Source: Hyaloscypha bicolor E (lineage: Eukaryota; Ascomycota; Leotiomycetes; Helotiales; Hyaloscyphaceae). Taken from it: a stretch of DNA of 64,000 nt. The notes beneath the pieces are model-generated. The model saw only the letters and a program-made list of their open reading frames with translations, made no database searches and was not told the DNA's origin. How positions within the stretch are numbered: the first letter of the stretch is position 1; each line of letters begins with the position of its first letter. Below, one piece after another: positions 19,900 to 32,805 of this stretch. Position numbers and translations under genes: made by a program. The DNA is taken from assembly GCF_002865645.1 (NCBI RefSeq), contig NW_020194563.1, forward strand, positions 268,152-332,151, read 5' to 3'.

Positions 19900-22800
19900 A
19901 AAACTAGAAAAGCTATTATCTTATTATTACTAATACTAAAACTCGAACCTTAATTATATCTATTATTATTAACCGATTTCTCTCTAATTCCGGTTCCTAA
20001 ATTAAAAGACATACTTAAATAAAAAGTTAGTCTTTTAGAAACCTTATTAGCAGAAATCTCAGATATAGAAACTTTATAATTAATTATAAAAAAAATTATT
20101 AAGATTAATATAGCTAAGAATAAGTATATACTAGTACTAGGTTTAAACCTGCTATTTACGGGAGCTCCTAAAGTACTATAGTTTCAGGGAAGTAATATTT
20201 CTATATTTTTGGAATAGTATATAAATATATATAAGAACTATTATATTCCTAATAATACCAAAAAAAAAGAATTATCTATTATATTTCTCCTATTTATAAG
20301 AATTAGATTAAGGCTATACCGGAGTACTATATTAATAATCCGGGAGATTACTAGAAAACCAAGTTCTTTAAGGCCTTACTAAAGAAATTCCGAGAATATA
20401 ATTAGGAAATACTTAAAATTAACTATAACTTTCTTAATTAGATTATTATATAAGCTTAGAATAAAGAAATCTCGTCTAAGTCTTATATTAATATATTTAA
20501 TAAAGTATTAAAGAAATTACTAAAGAGAAAAGAAATAAATAAAATTACTTAGTACCGAGAATTTATAAGAGAATTATTTATTCTAGTAAGAGATTATATT
20601 CTTAAAAATATGAATTTCGAGCCTATAAATATTTCTATCTATAAATATAGTAAGATATATAAGAAGGTAATAATATTCTATTAATATAAAGAGAAAAAAT
20701 ATTATTTTAATATTACTAATAACCTAAATATATTCAAACTTAGATAAGAATATTTAGATATAATAATCTATAATATAATTCCTAAATTAGAAAACAATTA
20801 TTTCTTACTAGTTTCTTCTATTATACTTCCTAAAGCTACTATAGATATAAGTAAGAGGAGAACCTAGCCTATAGCTAATTATATAAAACCTACTAAAAGT
20901 AGTAAACCTAAGGGAAATAATATTAACTAGCTAGTAAGAAGTCTAGAAAAACTATCTATTATTACTATAACTTAAGAGAACTTATAAAAATAACTTAATA
21001 TAGCTACTATTATAATTCGAGAGAATATTTATAGCCTGCTTATATAATCTAGCTAATTATAATAAGTATAATAGTATTAATAGCCTAGTAAGTATAATTC
21101 GAGTCTTTAGGGAAAATATACTAGAAGTTATAATAAAGATTATAAAAAATACTATAATAGCTATAGTAATTAAGCTAAAATAGGCAAAGGGTCTAGATAA
21201 TTATATTCTAGAAAAAGTTAGTCTCAAGTATAATTAGAAAATACTATTTAAGTTAATATAGCCTATAGTATAAACCTAGAACCAAGAGAACAAATTTGCT
21301 ATAAATACTATAATAGGAATAAGAATAATAATATTAATCCAAAATATATCTATATCTCTTAGTTCTATTACTTACTAATAAAAGAACTTATAAATTATAG
21401 ATATATTTACTAATTTAATAGAAAATAATATAAAGGGCTATTTAAGCCTAGATAAGAAAGTATTTTCTTTTTCTTTACTAATAAGTACCGGTAGTTTAAC
21501 TAAATTATTTCCTAAGTCCGAGGAAAAGAATTCGACTATAATTTAAATACTTGACCCAAAAATATCTAGAGATTAATAGGGAATACCTAGTTTACTAGAT
21601 AAGAAAAAGAAAAGGGAACTAGCTAACCGGGATTTATATATAAAAGCAAGTAAGTTATATCTAGGAAATCTAAATAGCCGCTTTGCTTTAGAGAAAATTA
21701 TATTAGAATTACTAATATTTCAGGTTCTAGAATTAATAAATAATACTAAGATTTGGCTATAAATAGCGTTTCTATTAATACTATAATGAGTTCCTTATTA
21801 AAGAAAAAGGGAAAAGAGGTAAAAATAGCTAAAGAGGTTTTCTAAAGACAAGCTAGAGTAAAAGAAAAGCTACCTTATATAAGAGGCCAGAAAAATACTA
21901 CTTTAAGAAATAATAAATAAGGAAATAGCCTAACTAAGAATATAAATATTAATACTTCCGGAAATAAATAAAACAAATTAGGAACCTAATATACTCTTAA
22001 TTATAATAAATATAAAATTCCTAAAGTTAATAATATTCTAATAAGATTACTAAAAAAAGTAACTATCCTACTTCTAAAGACTTAGAAAAGAACGAGAATA
22101 CTTATTAATATCTTAAAAATACTAGATCTAGTTACTATATTTTAGAACTAATAGATTAAGAATAATACTTCTTATTTTATTATCTTATAAATAGGAAATA
22201 CTATTATATTAAGTATAATTAGATATACTAGAAAATCTATAAAACTAGTAGCTATGGCTTATATAATAAATAGAATATTTAAGGAATTAGAAATACTAGC
22301 TCAGGTATCTAATACTAATAGAATTATTTAATTTAAAGATAATAGTATTAATATTCGAATATTACTAGCTTATAAATATATTATATGAGCTTTATACCTC
22401 TAATTCATATTTTAAGGACCTTAAGGAAGTATTAAATATAAAGAAATAATTAATACTAGAGCTAAAATTAATATTTTCCCTAAAAAGATTTCCAGAAGTA
22501 TTAGTAAAGTAATATATAATACTATAGATTATTAAATATCTATTATTACTAGGACAGAATTTGAATTTATAGAAATAATAAAACTTAAAGCTAAAATTAT
22601 AAATAAAGTAAAATATAAAAATATATTCTTTCTAGTTAAAGGAGCTCTAAAGATCCTACTTAATTAACTATTCTTAGTAAAGATAAAGATAAATATTATA
22701 TATAGGAATAATAGTTTATAAGATAAAAAGTTTATTAACCCTAAAAATAACTAAAATACCTATATTATTATAATTATTTTATCTTTAAAAAATACCGGGA

Positions 22801-22950
22801 AATAAAAGAAAGTAATAATTTAAGAGTACTAAGCTTCTAGAATCGAGAAATTAAGTAATATAAAGCAGGAAACTAAAGATAAAAAAGAAAAATAGAGCCT
22901 AGTATTATAACTAGTAATAATATTAGAGAAAACGGGAAGATACCGGAATT
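19900..22950 (+). pseudogene. gag-like region of the LTR element (RIP-damaged)
   Basis: This is plus-strand, Lys/Asn-rich sequence with many TAG/TAA codons between the 5' LTR and the reverse transcriptase. No intact frame or zinc knuckle can be read with confidence. The gag assignment rests on position. Confidence 0.4.
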
Positions 22951-22986
22951 TCTTATAGATTCTTTTATTTTAGGTTTAGGAATTTT

Positions 22987-23056
22987 GTCACGTGTTGGTA
23001 TCACGTGACCTGTATCCACTTAGTTTACCGAGCACATCCGAGCCTTCAGCTCGGAT
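22987..23056 (+). repeat. Two stem-loops in a RIP-spared island
   Basis: GTCACGTG (22987-22994) pairs with CACGTGAC (23002-23009) across a 7-nt loop. ATCCGAGC (23036-23043) pairs with GCTCGGAT (23049-23056) across 5 nt. The surrounding 22980-23100 keeps normal base composition while flanking kilobases are extremely AT-rich. It lies at the gag-pol boundary. Confidence 0.7.
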
Positions 23057-23099
23057 TATTAATAATATATTATATACACCTGCATTTACTGCAACAAAT

Positions 23100-26000
23100 T
23101 TAGGAAATTAATAATATTTTTAAAGAAACTAAAGCAGAAAAGGCTCTAATTAGAGTATTATTAAGAGTAATTCCGGAATTAATAAAAAAAGAAGTAAAAA
23201 GAATATTAAGTAAAGATATTTCTAAAGAAAAAGTAAAATAGTATCTTCTAATAATAAAGAAATATATTCCTAAAGCTAAGGAATATTAAACTTAAAACTA
23301 GAAAGGATTCTGGAATATATAAAAGCTTAAAGAAAGTATATTAAAATATTAGATAAAAAGGTACTCTTTATATCTAATTAGGAAAGAGCTAAATAGAAAA
23401 GTTATAAATTCCGGAAATTAGATAAAAAGAGTACTAGAGAAAATAGCTATAGCTTTTAAAAAAAAGAATAATAACTATAGTTTATTCCTAGTTATGGGAA
23501 TATATAAAATAAAGAATAAGAAAATTTAACTAGTAAATACTAATAATAGAACTAGAGAAAGCCCTAGTAAATATCTAGACTAGTTTAAGAGATCTAAAGC
23601 TAGAGAATACCTATAGAAATATACTAGAAAATATAAGAATTATCTTTTACTAAGAATATTAGCTATTTTAAGAGATTTATAACTTACTCCGGAATATCTT
23701 AAATAATTAGATATTAGTAACTGGCTCTGGGAAAAAGAACTAGCTATATTTCAAGAATTAATAATTAATTAAGAAGATATAATTATATTTAATTAGAAAG
23801 AAGTAGGAAAAGTTTATAAGAATATTAGCCTACCTATTCTAATTAAAACTATTAAGTATAAAGCCTAGTAAGAAAAGAATTTCTCATATCCTAAAGCTCT
23901 AGTACTAGTAATAGTAAAAATATTATTAGAATATCTAGATTATAAAATCCTTAAGAAATATAATAGACCTTACTAAAATCCATAGTTCTTAGTTATAAAA
24001 AAGGTTACTAGAACTTATAGACTAATTAATACTACTATAAAGATAAATTTAGTAACCTTATAAGATACTAATCTATTCCCGTCTATTAATGAGATCTCGA
24101 AGGAATTTACTAGATATACTTATATCTCTCTAATTAATTTCTTTTCTAGATATAATTAACTTATACTAGATACTTATAGTAAAGATTTAATTATATTTAT
24201 AATATTTCTAGAATTATTAAGAATAACTATATTACCTTAGGGAGCTACTAATTCCGTTATATAGTTTATATAGATTATTATAACTATTCTAGAGAATCTA
24301 TTTCCCAAAATTACTATATTATTTATTAATAATATTAGAGTTAAGAGACCTTATATAGACTATAATAGGTAGTTTATTTTACCTGGAATTTAGTATTTTA
24401 TATTCGAATACCTTTAAAACCTAGATATAACCCTAAATAAAGTTAAATAAGCTAGAGCTAGTATTAGAGAAAAATTATAGTTCTATTATAATAATATAGT
24501 TATTATTAGCTTTATTTATAAAACATTTAGAAAAAGCCCTTTAAGCTTAGGAATTACTAAGATCTTAAGATAAAAGTATTATAATAATATAACTAAAGAT
24601 AAAGCATTTATCGGAATTATTATTTACTATTATATTTGGATTAAAGGCTTTATAATTATTACTAAACCCATTTACTACTTAATAAGGAAAAATATAACGT
24701 GAAATTAGGATAATAAATAAAAGCAAGCTATATAAATCCTTTAGGAAAAGCTTATTATTACTTTAATACTTTATAAGTTATACTATAATCTATTAGAAAA
24801 TTAGGAAATAATTATATTAGTAATAAATACTAGCCTGGATAGATAGGGCGGAACTCTTAGTTAATATAATAATAAAGAGAAAAAGAAAGTTATATAGTAT
24901 AAGTCTGGAATCTGGAATAATACTAAATAAAAATATAATATTACTAAGAGAGAATACTAAGGGCTAGTAAAGTATTTATAGAAAATATAATTCTGGCTAT
25001 ATGAAGTTTACTTTATCCTTAAACTAGATACTAATATACTTATTATATAGCTAAGTAAAGCGGCTATAAATCTTTCTAGGGCTCTAATTACTTACTAGCT
25101 AGTATAAATTCAATTATTTGACTTTAAAATCAAGTATATTAAAGGAACCAAGTATACTACTACTAATGAATTATTAAGATATTTATAGTAAGAAGGTAAT
25201 ACTAAAAATAATAAGAATATTAATAAATAATTAGTAATAAAGCTTAATATTATTAGAATAATACCTATTAGGCAGAAAATTCGGATAAAGGAAATAGTTC
25301 CGGTTTAATTATATAATATTATTTTAAGAAATCCGATTCCTAAGACCTTTACTAGATATTTAAATAATAGTATCTAGTTATTAGAGATTAATAATTAAAG
25401 CCTTATTATATCTAGAAGCAAATTAGTAATATTAAAAAATAATAAAATCCGGAAGTTATATAGTAAAGGCCGCGGCCTTTTATATATAACCTCTAGTAAA
25501 ATAGTAAATAATAATACTAACTCCTATACTTTACTTAATAACCTAACTATTTTACTAGATCCCTTAGATAATAGCTATTCCGAATAATACTAGAATATTA
25601 TATAATACCTTATAATATTCTCTAGACTAGAAGAAATATCTAGGGCCGAGTTTCGAAAGTTAAATAAGGAAGCTTTAAATTATAGTATAAGAGATTAATT
25701 ACTATAGAGAGTTATATCTAAAGTATATTTACCTTAACTTATTATTAATAATTAAGAGTAAAGGGAAATTATTATTAAAGAGCTATATAATAAAATTAGA
25801 TATACCGGAAAAGAAAGCACTTTTTACTTAGTAGCTAGCTACTATTACTAGGAAAGTTACTATAACTATATACGGAAATATATTAATACTTATAAGATCT
25901 ATTAGTATAAGAGTAAAAGAAAATAAGAAGAAGCTCTATATTTAATAAAAATTATACCTCTTTTCTATTACTTTGGAATTAATATAATTAAACTACTAGA

Positions 26001-26600
26001 CTATAAAAAATATAACTTATTAGTTATTACTAGAAATAACTTCTCAGGATAAATTAAAGCTAGACCTTTAAAGAACCTAACTAGTAAGAAGGTTATTAAG
26101 TTTATTTAGAAAGAAATTATTTATAGGTATAGTTTATTTAGGTAACTTAAGGTAAATAGCAGATTGGAATTTAAAGAAATAGTAATTCAGGAACTTAATA
26201 AGCTAGGAATTAATAGAATTATTATTTTGACCTATAATTCCAAAGAAAATAATATAATTAAAAGAGGATATTAACTAATTATTCAAGTACTTATAGTACT
26301 TATAATAGGTAAAAAGAAGCCTTAGGTAGATTTACTATTATATATTCTATTTACTAACCGAGTTATTATATATAGACTAACTAGATTTATCTCCTTTTAT
26401 ATAATCTATAATAGGGAAGTAATATTACTTATAGAAATACGCTTTCTAACCTAGAGAATACTTAAATAAAACAAAGTCTATAATAGAGAAGTATTTCTAG
26501 AGATATAGATAAAGTAAATATAAATAAAAAATAAAGATATTAAAGAAGCTAGAATAAAGAAAAACAGATAATACCGAGAAAGAAAAAAGTAATTTAATAC
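23100..26600 (+). pseudogene. pol: reverse transcriptase, RNase H, integrase (RIP-damaged)
   Basis: Readable landmarks on the plus strand include the RT catalytic region at about 24318-24350, which reads LFINNIRVKRP where LFIDDIGVKGP is the family form, both Asp codons having become Asn. An RNase H start like DASLDGWGGTL falls near 24828-24862, with the Trp codon now TAG. An integrase core lies around 26000-26330, including NFSG and YNSKENNIIKRG-like stretches. The order RT-RH-IN defines Ty3/gypsy. Active-site changes and stops make it non-functional. Confidence 0.8.
25465..25480. repeat. 16-bp palindrome shared with the LTRs
   Basis: AAAGGCCGCGGCCTTT is a perfect palindrome. It is embedded in TATATAGTAAAGGC then CGCGGCCTTTTATATATAAC, nearly identical to the 3' LTR at 31798-31829. 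Confidence 0.75.
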
Positions 26601-29000
26601 TACTTACTAGATTTATTTAAAGCCTATTTCCGAAAAGAATTTAGTTCTTATATATAATATTAAATTAATAAATTAAGACAAGTCAAGAAATATAAAGCTA
26701 CTATATTACTAGCTTAGCCTATATAAAGTAAGGTATACGGATTAACTAAAAGAATACTATATACTAGAAGAACTTAATAATACTATATTTTAAAAGATAT
26801 ATATTAGAAATTAACTCAAGTAATTTATTAAAAGAAATAGATTTTAGTATTCTCCTAAAAATAAAGTTAATAATAAGTATATATTTATAAATAAATATTT
26901 CAAGACAGATATAGAATTAGAAAAGAAAGCAGTTATAAAATATTATAAGTAAAATAGTATTCAGGAAATCAAGAAAGCTACTAGTATTATTATATATATT
27001 CCAGAATTACTAGAATTAAAAAAAGTAAAATATATTTCTTTTATAAAAGACTAGAAAGAAGTATCCGATAATAGAAACTCTTTTTAACCTGGAATAAAGT
27101 TTATTATTTTTAATTTCTTATATATCTTTTATTTTTTCCTTCCGACTAATATTTATAACCTTTAAAAAATATTATTATTAGACTATTATTCTAGAAATCG
27201 GATAAGTTTTATTATTACTTATTTCTTATTATTATCTAATTACTATTACTAGATAGTATTCTTAATATATGAAATTCTATTACTAGATCTTAGAAATTAA
27301 ATATAAAGAATTTCTTTTAGTATAAAAATAAATAGGGAATTAAGAGATTATTTTATAGACTCTTAACTCCGAATTATAATAATAAATAATAACTATATTT
27401 AGAATTAGGGAAAGAAGAAAAGAAGAAAGGAAATCTTTTATATATATTTTACTAAACTAGAAATCTTTTAAAGGCTTTACTTGCCTTTTTAATTAGCTAT
27501 TCTTGCGGCTTATACTAGTCTAAAGCTCGATTATAATAATTATAAATCTCGACTTTAACTTAAACTACTATTATAAGTTTCCTTATAATACCTAAATAAA
27601 CTTCCTAATTAGGAGTTATATATAAATAAAATAGCTAAACTAGAAGCCTTATAAAAGAAAAAAAAAACCTTATTAAATCTAATAGTTATTTCCGAAAATA
27701 TTTAATAATATATAATTCTGGGAATCTATTAGATATTAGATAAACTAAATCTGTCTATTTAAAGCCTATCTTATATTAGAAAACCTATTTCCTTTTTAAT
27801 ATAACCGTAATTACTCTTAAAACTTATACTAAGGCTTAATTAGTATATTATATATTCCTATTTCTATATAAAAAGAATTTCTCTTATATAAAACCTATTT
27901 CCTAATTAAGATATTATTTTATTACCGGGAACTAATTACTTCTTTAAAAAGCTAGTATAATTTACTAATTCTTATTATTAATCTATTTCTTACTATTAAA
28001 TATTATCTAAATAATTCCCATATCCTTAATATTAATTCGGAATACCTAATCTTTCTATATTCTATATTAATTTTAATATTAATTATTTTAAACTCAATAA
28101 TAATACTATAAACCCTATTTATATTATCTTATAGTTTTCTTTTCTATATACTCTAATATCTTTAGTATTATCTTTATTAATATAAATATTACTTTAAAGT
28201 CCCAAATAACTAAATAGTTTTATATTATTTAAAGTTAATTCTAATAAATACTAAATAAATGCAATTAGCTTTTAGAAGAAATACGGATTAGTTTCGGAAA
28301 AAGTAATACCTTATTTTAAGTTATTTCTTAATTCTATTATTCTAACTTCTTTTTTATTAATACTTATTTTATATTTTTCCTAATATTTTTAGTATATTTA
28401 TATATCTTATCTTTTATATATTTCCTATATTATTTCCCTTCTTTTATACTATTTTTTGAGTTAATAAGGACATTTCTAAATAAATAGGAAATTAAAGTAT
28501 ACCTATATTATAAAATTTTTATTATTATTTTTTATATTCTAATACTTTAGATATTACTATTATATTTATATTTCTATTATATTACTTTCTTATTTCCCTA
28601 TTATTATTATTTAGTTTAACCTGCCTTAATTATTTCCTTAATTATATTTCCTTAAGTATATATATTTATATTTTTTTCTATAATAAAAGCCTAATTCTAT
28701 ATTTTATCTTTTATAATTATTTCTAATTTATAATTATATTACCTTAAATATACTTAATTATTATACCTATTTTCCCTATTATATATACTACTATTTTAGC
28801 TTTATTTTCTTACTAGAAAGAAAGAAAAACTCGAATATATATAATATATTTACGTAATTCAAGACTATTCTAATTTACTTTTTATTTTGAAATATACTTA
28901 AAAGAAATTCTTATAACCTCAAGAACCTTTAACTTTATAACCTATAACTATTATACTAATAATATCTTTATAACTTATTAAGAATAATAAAATAGCTAAA
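26600..29000. other. Non-coding AT-rich interior of the LTR element
   Basis: This is extremely AT-rich sequence between integrase and the extra ORF, with no readable protein on either strand. Confidence 0.5.
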
Positions 29001-31735
29001 GAATAGATTCCTCAAGTTAGTAAAGTATAATAGCTAGTTCTTATAAGCCGTAGTATTATTAAAAGCCTATAGATTAATAGTATTAAAGTTTAGAGTATTA
29101 AAGAAGCTTAGGCAGTTATAGAAGGCCTACTAATACTAGAAAAGATAGCTATAATTACCGAATTTAATATAAATATTCTAGATAAGCTAAGCAGTATATA
29201 TAATAAGCTCTTAAAATAAAAAACCTTTATTAGAGACGGAACTAGACTAGAATTAACTAAAAAAAAGCTAAAGAACTATTAAGCCAATAATAGGAAATTT
29301 GAGAATATTATTAAAGGTATTTCTAAAGGCAAATAAAAGAAGCTTAATAAGATTAAGACTATAGTAAATAGTCTTAATACTAAGGAATAGAATAAAATTA
29401 TACTATATAATAAAGCTTTTGGCTAATATATTAATAATATCTGTAATAATCTTAGTAAGAATATTTATAAGAAGTTATATTCTTTTTTTAAGATAAAAGC
29501 TTTAGTATATAAAGCTATTTAGTTAATTAATAAAGCTATTTTAGAATATATTAAGGATAAGAAATATTAGAATACTAGTATATTTACTAAATTAGATATT
29601 ACTAAGGTACTTAAGTATACTAAAGCTATTTCGGAATATAGAAAATTAGAGTTTAAGCTACTATTAGCTAATAACCTTAAAGCTAAATAATATATTTTTA
29701 ATACTTCCGGAATCCTAATTAAGGGAATTTATAGTAATAAGCCTTTTCCTGCTTTCCGAGATAAGCCTAAAAAATAGGCCCCTATTATAATTTTAGCTTT
29801 AATTTAACCAGGCCTAGCTAAGAAAAATAGAGCTAATTTAGTAGAACCTAATAAGAAAACTACTAGTAAAGCTAGTAGAACTAGTATAACTAGATAAGAA
29901 GAACCTAGTAAGAATAAAGAATAAGCTAACCCTAAAACTCCTAATAAATAATAGAAATCTAAATACTAGACTAAATACAAAGTTAGTAAAATAGTAAAAA
30001 GCGAGGAAAAGCCCTTTATTTTAAAGAAAAAGATATTCTCTAAGAAAACTCCTATAATTATACCTAGAACTAAGAAGTAAAAAACTAAGGATATTAAGTC
30101 TAGAGAACTTAATAAAGGCATTTAGTATACCTATAAGATATTAGCTAAATAGAAATTAATACTTACTTAGTAAGATAAGTATATTTTTAAAAAGGTATAT
30201 AGTAATATTATAGGACCTATTTTTAAGTAAGAATACTATAAGATTAATAATGAATTCCTTAAAGCTCCCTATATAATATATACTTAGTAACTTACTAATA
30301 CTTTCTTTATTAATATATAAGAGATTAAGGATACTTTAAAGGTAATTACTAAGATCTATAAAATTACTAAAGGCAAGAAGTATATTTCTGTTATTTGAAT
30401 AGATAAAGAAATACGAGATTTCTTTCTTAAGAACTAGGAAATCGAGAAATATAAATACAAGTACTATATTTCTAATTAATTCCGCCCTAATCTATAGCTT
30501 TAATTTAATATTATAGTCTCTATTCCTGAGGCTAGTATTACTAATTTAGGTATAAATAGCCATATTTATAAGAAGAATTACCTAAAGTAAATTAAGAAGC
30601 TTAGTATTCAAAAGCTCTTAATAAAAGAAATAGAAATACTATAATTCTATTTCCGAAAAAATAATATATTAATATATAAAGATCTTAATAATAGCTATTT
30701 TACTTTAGTCTCTTAATTTTTAATAGCAAATCTATTAATATGGCTCGGATTTTATGAGGTATTAAGTAAGTATCCTATTTACCTAGTTACTTACTCTTAG
30801 CTAGCCTAATACTTTACTTCTAGAAATATTAATTATAATTAGTATAAAAATAATACTAAAAATCTAGCTATTACTAAAGCTTTAAGTAGCGAATTCTATT
30901 TTAGTAAAGAGTATTAAAATATTAGTTATATTTTTCTTATAAACTATAAGAAGGCTACTATTTTTAGTAAGAAATTCTTTAAAGATATTAATTACTCCTC
31001 TATTTCTAATAAATTTGAGCCAGAAATAGCTAAGGAAATAGGTAAGTATTTACTAAAAATAGTAGGAGAAAAGACTTCGAATATAATTTATTTAACTAGA
31101 TAAATAAATACCTTTAGCTAGGTAATCTATAAGTCTGGAATTATAGGAAAGTATTAATTCTCGGATAATATATAAGTTAAAAAATAGCTTAATAATAATT
31201 TGCTATTTAATAGGCCTTTTACTATAGTTCCTATAAGTCTAGTTACTATTAAGGATAAAATATACGAAAATAGAGTCTCTTATAAAATTATTAAAGCCTC
31301 TTATCTAGAGCTTTCTTCTCTTATTAAAGATTAATTCAAGGATATAGTAAATAATACGAAATTTAAAAAAGCTATTCGTTTAGAGTATATTAGTATGATT
31401 TATGACATGATTTGCTATAATAAGCCCCCTTAATACCCTATAGTAAAGGCAGAAATTAAGTAATAATTAAAGGCGGATACTAATTAATATAAAGAACTAT
31501 ATTGGATTTGGTATAAAAATATGGCTAAGCGGGTTCGGATTACCTTTAAGCAAGTTCGGGAATATGAAATAAGATTACTTAAGGGTAATAAGTCTTATTT
31601 TAGATATATAGAGGAGAAATTAGATTAACTAATAGAGAAGAATCCTAAATATTTTATTATTTCGGACTCTAAATAGGATTTTTCTATTATTTTTAGTACT
31701 TAGAGAATAAGTATAAATAAATAGGGAATTAGATA
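29000..31735 (+). pseudogene. Extra long ORF downstream of integrase (RIP-damaged), unknown function
   Basis: One plus-strand frame reads through about 2.7 kb (roughly 900 codons), interrupted almost only by TAG/TAA codons where CAG/CAA is plausible. The predicted product is Lys-rich. Its first half is coiled-coil-like, then comes a Lys/Pro-rich linker near 29800-30150. The second half has a distinctive stretch reading WLGFYEVLSKYPIYLVTYS near 30740-30800. I do not recognise the family. It occupies the place of the third ORF (env-like position) of some Ty3/gypsy elements, but I see neither a signal peptide nor a membrane anchor. A gag-like or captured gene is equally possible. Confidence 0.55.
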
Positions 31736-31738
31736 TAG

Positions 31739-32034
31739 TATAGTAGGCCATACTTATTAAAAATTATATTATTTTAGCGGTTTTGAGGTTTAGGTCATAT
31801 AGTAAAGGCTGCGGCCTTTTATATATAACTTGCGGAAATTAAATAAGAAAGCTAGTTTTTCTATAAACTTAGAGAATAATTCTTTATAAGTATTTAATTA
31901 ATTAAGCTTTTATATACTATATACTATTTATACTTTACTATTTATGCTTTTAATTTATTATTTTACTATTAAATTACGTTTTGTATTCTAGTATATTTTA
32001 TGTGGGTTTTTGTCTTATTATAGTTTCTCTCCCA
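31739..32034 (+). repeat. 3' LTR
   Basis: This is 296 bp, co-linear with 18805-19100, ending TTCTCTCCCA. It is preceded by a purine-rich AAATAGGGAATTAGATATAG that may be the polypurine tract. Confidence 0.85.
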
Positions 32035-32059
32035 TAATATCTTTTACTCTCTAGTTATA

Positions 32060-32495
32060 TATATATATTTATTAAGTTCTTAATAGCTTTACTAATTCCT
32101 TTATTAATTTGGAGTAATACGAGCCTCTAGAAGCTAGAAATATTCTTAGTATACTTATATTATAATATAAAAATAAGTAAATAAGTAAGAAACTTACTAG
32201 TTTATTTTATAAGTCTCTAATCTTACTATATAACTATAGGCTTCTCTAAAATAATCGTCTTATTTCTACTAATAAGAAGCTTCCGCTAAACCCAAAAAAG
32301 GATCGAATCTTCAAGCTCTTTATTACTTGGTTTAATATCTGAATTATTAGAATTATCCTCTATATTAGAGGATTTCCCATATTATTCATTAATAGTTACT
32401 TGGATTATAGCTTCTTTAGCTATAGTAAGAACTATAATTGAATCAAGAGTTAAATTAGCTCGCTTGCGTTTCTAAAGGTTTATAGAGGTAGCCAT
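32060..32495 (-). pseudogene. DDE transposase, N-terminal part (RIP-damaged)
   Basis: The minus-strand frame begins MATSINL and continues KRKRANLTLDSIIVLTIAKE after a TAG at an expected Gln. It runs on as Ser/Asn/Asp-rich sequence until the LTR element interrupts it. Together with 16800-18800 it makes up the transposase gene of the outer element. Confidence 0.65.
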
Positions 32496-32777
32496 TAGAA
32501 GTATTTAAGAGGGGCACTTAATTATATTTATAGTTATTAAGATATTAATATAATCGTGGAAGAGCGGTTAATAGAGGAAGGCAGTTACGTAATAATAAAG
32601 TAAAAAAATAACTATATAAAACGCGAATATATTTGCTTGCTTAATTACATATATTATAACTCCCTTAATAATAAAGATATTATAATTTCGAGAGTATAGA
32701 ATTAATCCCTAGAGTATATAGTATCATTTTAATTAATACGATTTATATTAACTAGTATTATGGTGATTTTTATTTTT

Positions 32778-32804
32778 ATTTGTTGCTTTTGGATCGGACC
32801 GACT
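32778..32804 (-). repeat. Right terminal inverted repeat
   Basis: This is the exact reverse complement of 16396-16422, followed by A and then TA. A (TTTTTA)-type microsatellite adjoins it internally. Confidence 0.9.
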
Positions 32805-32805
32805 A

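Larger units (their letters stand above)
18805..32034 (+). mobile_element. Ty3/gypsy-type LTR retrotransposon, RIP-degraded, 13.2 kb
   Basis: Two 296-bp direct repeats (18805-19100 and 31739-32034) bound an internal region of about 12.6 kb. The coding order is gag-like region, reverse transcriptase, RNase H, integrase, which is the Ty3/gypsy order, all on the plus strand. Almost every stop is TAG/TAA at positions where a Gln or Trp codon is expected, as RIP produces. The element lies inside the transposase gene of the surrounding DNA transposon. It is unusually long because a further coding region of about 2.7 kb follows integrase (about 29000-31735). Confidence 0.85.
16395..32805 (-). mobile_element. 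RIP-degraded DNA transposon (DDE transposase) split by an LTR retrotransposon
   Basis: A perfect 27-bp terminal inverted repeat, starting AGTCGGTCCGATCCAAAAGC at 16396-16422, is matched in reverse complement at 32778-32804. Each end is bordered by TA (16393-16394 and 32806-32807), the target duplication expected for Tc1/mariner/pogo-type elements. Removing the inserted LTR element (18805-about 32034) leaves roughly 3.2 kb. On the minus strand the transposase start lies at 32495 (MATSINL). The catalytic C-terminal half lies left of the insertion. There FLPKFHYEINLIEIYW at about 17112-17170 is the familiar fungal DDE-transposase signature, with Cys and Pro codons changed by C-to-T/G-to-A mutation. 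Internal TAG/TAA stops replace Gln/Trp codons. The element is dead. Confidence 0.85.

Noticed and set aside
16800..32700. CRISPR-like or satellite arrays in the AT-rich block
   Set aside because: The apparent repetition is low-complexity AT sequence from RIP; only the LTRs and terminal inverted repeats are true repeats.
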